From assembly GCA_014523515.1 (NCBI GenBank), contig JAATVJ010000159.1:1-7653 (forward strand): DNA of 7,653 bases, in the 5' to 3' direction. A model generated the notes under the pieces. It saw only the letters and a program-made list of their open reading frames with translations. It was not told the origin of the DNA and searched no databases. The stretch is from Nitrososphaerales archaeon TH1177 (GTDB lineage Archaea > Thermoproteota > Nitrososphaeria > Nitrososphaerales > Nitrososphaeraceae). Below are positions 6,053 through 7,653 of the stretch, piece by piece. A program made the translations under genes and the position numbers. Position 1 is the first letter of the stretch; each line of letters opens with the position of its first letter.

Positions 6053-6241
6053 TTAATGATAATGGGTTTTAGATTTAATAGAAGATAAAGTTGTAATAGT
6101 GGATTTGTTAAAATCTGGCTCATTTGCAGAATATTTAGCAGTAAATTTATCACCAGGAAAATATCCATTTTTCTCGATTGCTGATCCTTCAAATATCAAG
6201 GGAGAAATGACTATTTTGCCATGAGAATAAGTAAATATCAA
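6053..6241 (-). CDS. Short orphan reading frame (62 aa), possibly a gene remnant
   Basis: From TTG 6241 the protein reads MIFTYSHGKIVISPLIFEGS and continues with EKNGYFPGDKFTAKYSANEP. The mixed composition and the GYFPGDKFTAKY stretch look more like real protein than random AT-rich DNA, and suggest a beta-sandwich or extracellular-type segment. It has no signal peptide, no good Shine-Dalgarno site and no recognisable domain. An in-frame stop 21 bases upstream prevents a longer form. It runs in the same direction as the response regulator 115 bases downstream and ends just after copy C of the repeat. It may be a small real gene or the fragment of a larger lost one; I cannot decide. Confidence 0.35.
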   Translation of the reverse strand: MIFTYSHGKIVISPLIFEGSAIEKNGYFPGDKFTAKYSANEPDFNKSTITTLSSIKSKTHYH

Positions 6242-6277
6242 TAAATAAATAAAATTTCTTTAATAATAATTATAATA

Positions 6278-6339
6278 GCCATAGCCCTCCTCCTAATGAA
6301 TTACAAGTATGCAAAGCAGATTTTTGTAGAGGCTATGGT
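6278..6339. repeat. Palindromic intergenic repeat, copy C
   Basis: CCATAGCC (6279-6286) and GGCTATGG (6331-6338) are perfect 8-base arms. The left arm continues CTCCTCC as in copy B. TACAA (6302-6306) and TTGTA (6324-6328) can form an inner stem. GGATTACAGA at 6356-6365 matches the flank of copy A, showing that homology extends beyond the palindrome. Confidence 0.68.
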
Positions 6340-6416
6340 CTGGATATTGTTGAATGGATTACAGATCATATAATACGATATCATTAAACTATATAAAATT
6401 ATACCATCTTTTAACG

Positions 6417-6594
6417 CTATTTTTTAACTGCTCTACCAAATACTTTGTTATCAATTATAACTGGAACTTCAATTACTATCGGTCTATTTGATGCTGCATT
6501 ACTGAATGAAGATACAGTTGGTCCTCCAGGATTCCCTGTTACCCTAGTCAAAGGTTTGGACCGTAACCAATTCAGGTTTGAATCCTTCTCCCAT
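6417..6594 (-). pseudogene. Decayed C-terminal end resembling a tailed-virus tape-measure protein
   Basis: Two minus-strand frames read as one protein if joined. From ATG 6594 the first gives MGEGFKPELVTVQTFD and stops at 6546-6544. Skipping one base there, the next frame gives RVTGNPGGPTVSSFSNAA and RPIVIEVPVIIDNKVFGR, ending at 6417. A GE-x-x-PELVTV segment, then a Gly/Ser/Asn-rich linker, then PIV-x-E-x-PV-I-x(4)-G-x-A is the pattern I know from the C-terminal ends of phage tail tape-measure proteins. The DNA here is visibly richer in G and C than its surroundings. There is no intact upstream gene. The resemblance is from memory, not a search; it could also be another tail or structural protein. 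Confidence 0.42.
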
Positions 6595-6651
6595 TCTTAC
6601 ACCCTTGAAAGTTGTAGGGTAGTAAATAATATCTAACAAAAGTAAAAGAAA

Positions 6652-6693
6652 GCCATAGCCATTTTTATAGGAGCAAGATAGACAGGTTATGAC
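6652..6693. repeat. Palindromic intergenic repeat, copy D (shorter)
   Basis: CATAGCC (6654-6660) faces GGTTATG (6685-6691); the one change leaves a G-U pair if the plus strand is transcribed. The loop is shorter than in A-C but keeps TAGGAGCA as in copy A. The right flank GACTTGATGAGTTCTT resembles GACTAGAGTTCTT after copy A. The left flank AAAAGAAA is shared with copy E. Confidence 0.6.
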
Positions 6694-6722
6694 TTGATGA
6701 GTTCTTACTTCTGGTTTTATAT

Positions 6723-6871
6723 TAGATCTATTGCGTAATTAGCAAGGAATCAAAATATTCTGAAAATATAACTAATTTTTGTAAATTTTATAAATATAAT
6801 AACATTATTCTCTTTTATCTTAGATCATATATGTAATATTTTACATGGTTGCTAATTATGCAATAGATCTA
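6723..6871. repeat. 149-base element bounded by 23-base inverted repeats
   Basis: Positions 6723-6745 and 6849-6871 are inverted copies agreeing at 22 of 23 bases (core AGATCTATTGC and TAATTAGCAA). The 103-base interior is very AT-rich, codes for nothing, and ends with a perfect small hairpin, ATGTAA-TATT-TTACAT (6831-6846). The layout fits a MITE-like element or a long hairpin. No clear target duplication is seen, and the neighbouring IS end candidate does not match. Confidence 0.62.
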
Positions 6872-6931
6872 TTATATACAAAATATTATTTAGCAATTCG
6901 AGATAAATTGTCTTGTTAATAATAAAAGAAA

Positions 6932-6959
6932 GCCATAGCCTCTATCTAAGTGGGTTACC
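6932..6959. repeat. Half copy of the palindromic repeat, copy E
   Basis: AAAAGAAAGCCATAGCC (6924-6940) repeats the left side of copy D exactly, but no right arm follows. CATAGCCTCTATCT...GGGTTACCATA resembles copy B read on the opposite strand. It sits 30 bases downstream of the stop of the second response regulator. TCTATCT (6941-6947) and AGATAGA (6980-6986) form an additional inverted pair that could lie at the end of that gene's transcript. Confidence 0.5.
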
Positions 6960-6989
6960 ATACTAAATAAAATGTTAATAGATAGAATT

Positions 6990-7394
6990 TTATCGGAAGA
7001 TTTTATCATTAGTTAAATTTGTAACTTCATTTTTTAGCGTATCTACATCTACAGGTTTTTCAATTATTTTATCAATTCTTTCTATATACGAATTATCTTT
7101 TAAAAGATCATCCTTCACATATGCACTAACAATCATAGTTTTAATATTTGAATTGGAATCTTTTTCCCTTATTTTCTTTATTAAATCTAAGCCTGACATT
7201 TGAGGCATTTTATAATCTGTTATAACCAATGAACAATTAGAAATATTGTCATTCTTGTTAAGATAATTTAATGCTTCAACAGGACTATCAAAAGAGACTA
7301 TTTGATAGCCATCAGATTTTAAGCATTCACTATAGAGAAAAAGTATATCTTTTTCATCATCAACTAATAATATGTATTTATTATCATTATTCAA
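6990..7394 (-). CDS. Single-domain response regulator (CheY-like receiver, 134 aa)
   Basis: A second stand-alone receiver. Strand one is KYILLVDDEKD (6-16) with Asp12/Asp13; the phosphate acceptor is Asp60 in LVITDYKMPQMSGLDLI (56-72); the switch residue is Ser90 in MIVSAY; the conserved Lys is Lys113 in IIEKPV. All key positions are intact, so it should be phosphorylated by a kinase encoded elsewhere. It is clearly diverged from the receiver at 5500-5937 and is not a recent duplicate. TTG 7394 places the first strand at the normal distance from the N-terminus; the frame stays open upstream for over 40 codons but has no good start there. No output domain is present. Confidence 0.88.
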   Translation of the reverse strand: MNNDNKYILLVDDEKDILFLYSECLKSDGYQIVSFDSPVEALNYLNKNDNISNCSLVITDYKMPQMSGLDLIKKIREKDSNSNIKTMIVSAYVKDDLLKDNSYIERIDKIIEKPVDVDTLKNEVTNLTNDKIFR

Positions 7395-7653
7395 AGATGT
7401 TATAGTAATATAATTCCTTATCTCACTATTATCTTTATAATTTTTAACTAGTTCTATTAAACTATTAGGAATTTTTCTTATGTTACAATAACAAAAAATT
7501 TTTTGATGTTGAAATATTATATTTTAGAAAATTGATTTGTTAAGATTATAAAAATCTATAATTAAAAACTGGTATCTATTTTGTATATAATTATGGATAT
7601 TATCTTAAGTAAATTTAAATATAAAATTATATAAATTTTAATAACATAAAAAA
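7395..7653. other. AT-rich upstream region of the second response regulator
   Basis: No convincing gene is visible. The response-regulator frame stays open on the minus strand up to about 7522 without a usual start codon; the translation is low in complexity, so I treat it as chance. Several TATA-like stretches occur, including AATTATATTA (minus strand) about 20 bases before the TTG at 7394, but none stands out. Confidence 0.4.

Noticed and set aside
6572..6590. GGTTTGAATCC resembling the T-loop of a tRNA
   Set aside because: No matching acceptor, D or anticodon arms are found at the needed distances on either strand.
6445..6636. Plus-strand reading frame of 63 codons
   Set aside because: The opposite strand carries the virus-tail-like peptide, which explains the open frame better.
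5194..6959. CRISPR array
   Set aside because: The repeats are few, irregularly spaced by tens to hundreds of bases, variable in sequence and in orientation, with no cas genes.
7395..7522. N-terminal extension of the second response regulator
   Set aside because: The frame is open but lacks a usual start codon, and the receiver fold begins normally from TTG 7394.

Overview
The window is very AT-rich DNA with an archaeal look. The features that suggest this are TATA-type promoters about 26 bases from start codons (leaderless arrangement), frequent TTG starts, Asn/Lys-rich proteins, single-domain response regulators without kinases, and a CxxxC...HxC zinc-knuckle protein of a type I associate with soil ammonia-oxidising Thaumarchaeota. 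A Nitrososphaera/Nitrosocosmicus-like archaeon is my best guess; it is an inference from style and recall, with no marker gene to prove it.

Layout. Bases 1-506 (minus) hold the N-terminal part of a broken IS5/IS4-type transposase, cut by the window edge; a possible IS end lies near 558. After a gene-poor stretch come two divergent small genes: a putative zinc-binding protein (854-1060, minus) and a ribbon-helix-helix DNA-binding protein of 49 residues (1179-1328, plus). After another gene-poor stretch, a plus-strand block follows: a coiled-coil protein (1672-2109), a small unknown protein (2209-2484) whose stop overlaps the start of a zinc-knuckle protein (2484-2987), a foldable intergenic element (2996-3059), and a GHKL-fold ATPase that is one gene of about 437 codons split by a one-base shift at an A7 run (3098-4410). 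A split-barrel pyridoxamine-phosphate-oxidase-like flavin or F420 protein (4511-4984) follows.

From about 5190 to 6990 the window is mostly non-coding and patchy. It contains five copies (four palindromic, one half-copy) of a repeat built on GCCATAGCC / GGCTATGG arms, a 149-base inverted-repeat element, a 62-codon orphan reading frame, and a decayed minus-strand peptide resembling the C-terminal end of a tailed-virus tape-measure protein. Two minus-strand, receiver-only response regulators (5500-5937 and 6990-7394) lie within and next to this region; no histidine kinase is present.

How it fits together. The broken transposase, the virus-like remnant, the dispersed palindromic repeats and the frameshifted ATPase point to an accessory, decaying part of the chromosome. 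The most interesting items are the intergenic repeat family, the split GHKL ATPase with its small upstream neighbours, and the virus tail remnant. None can be called a working new system from sequence alone.
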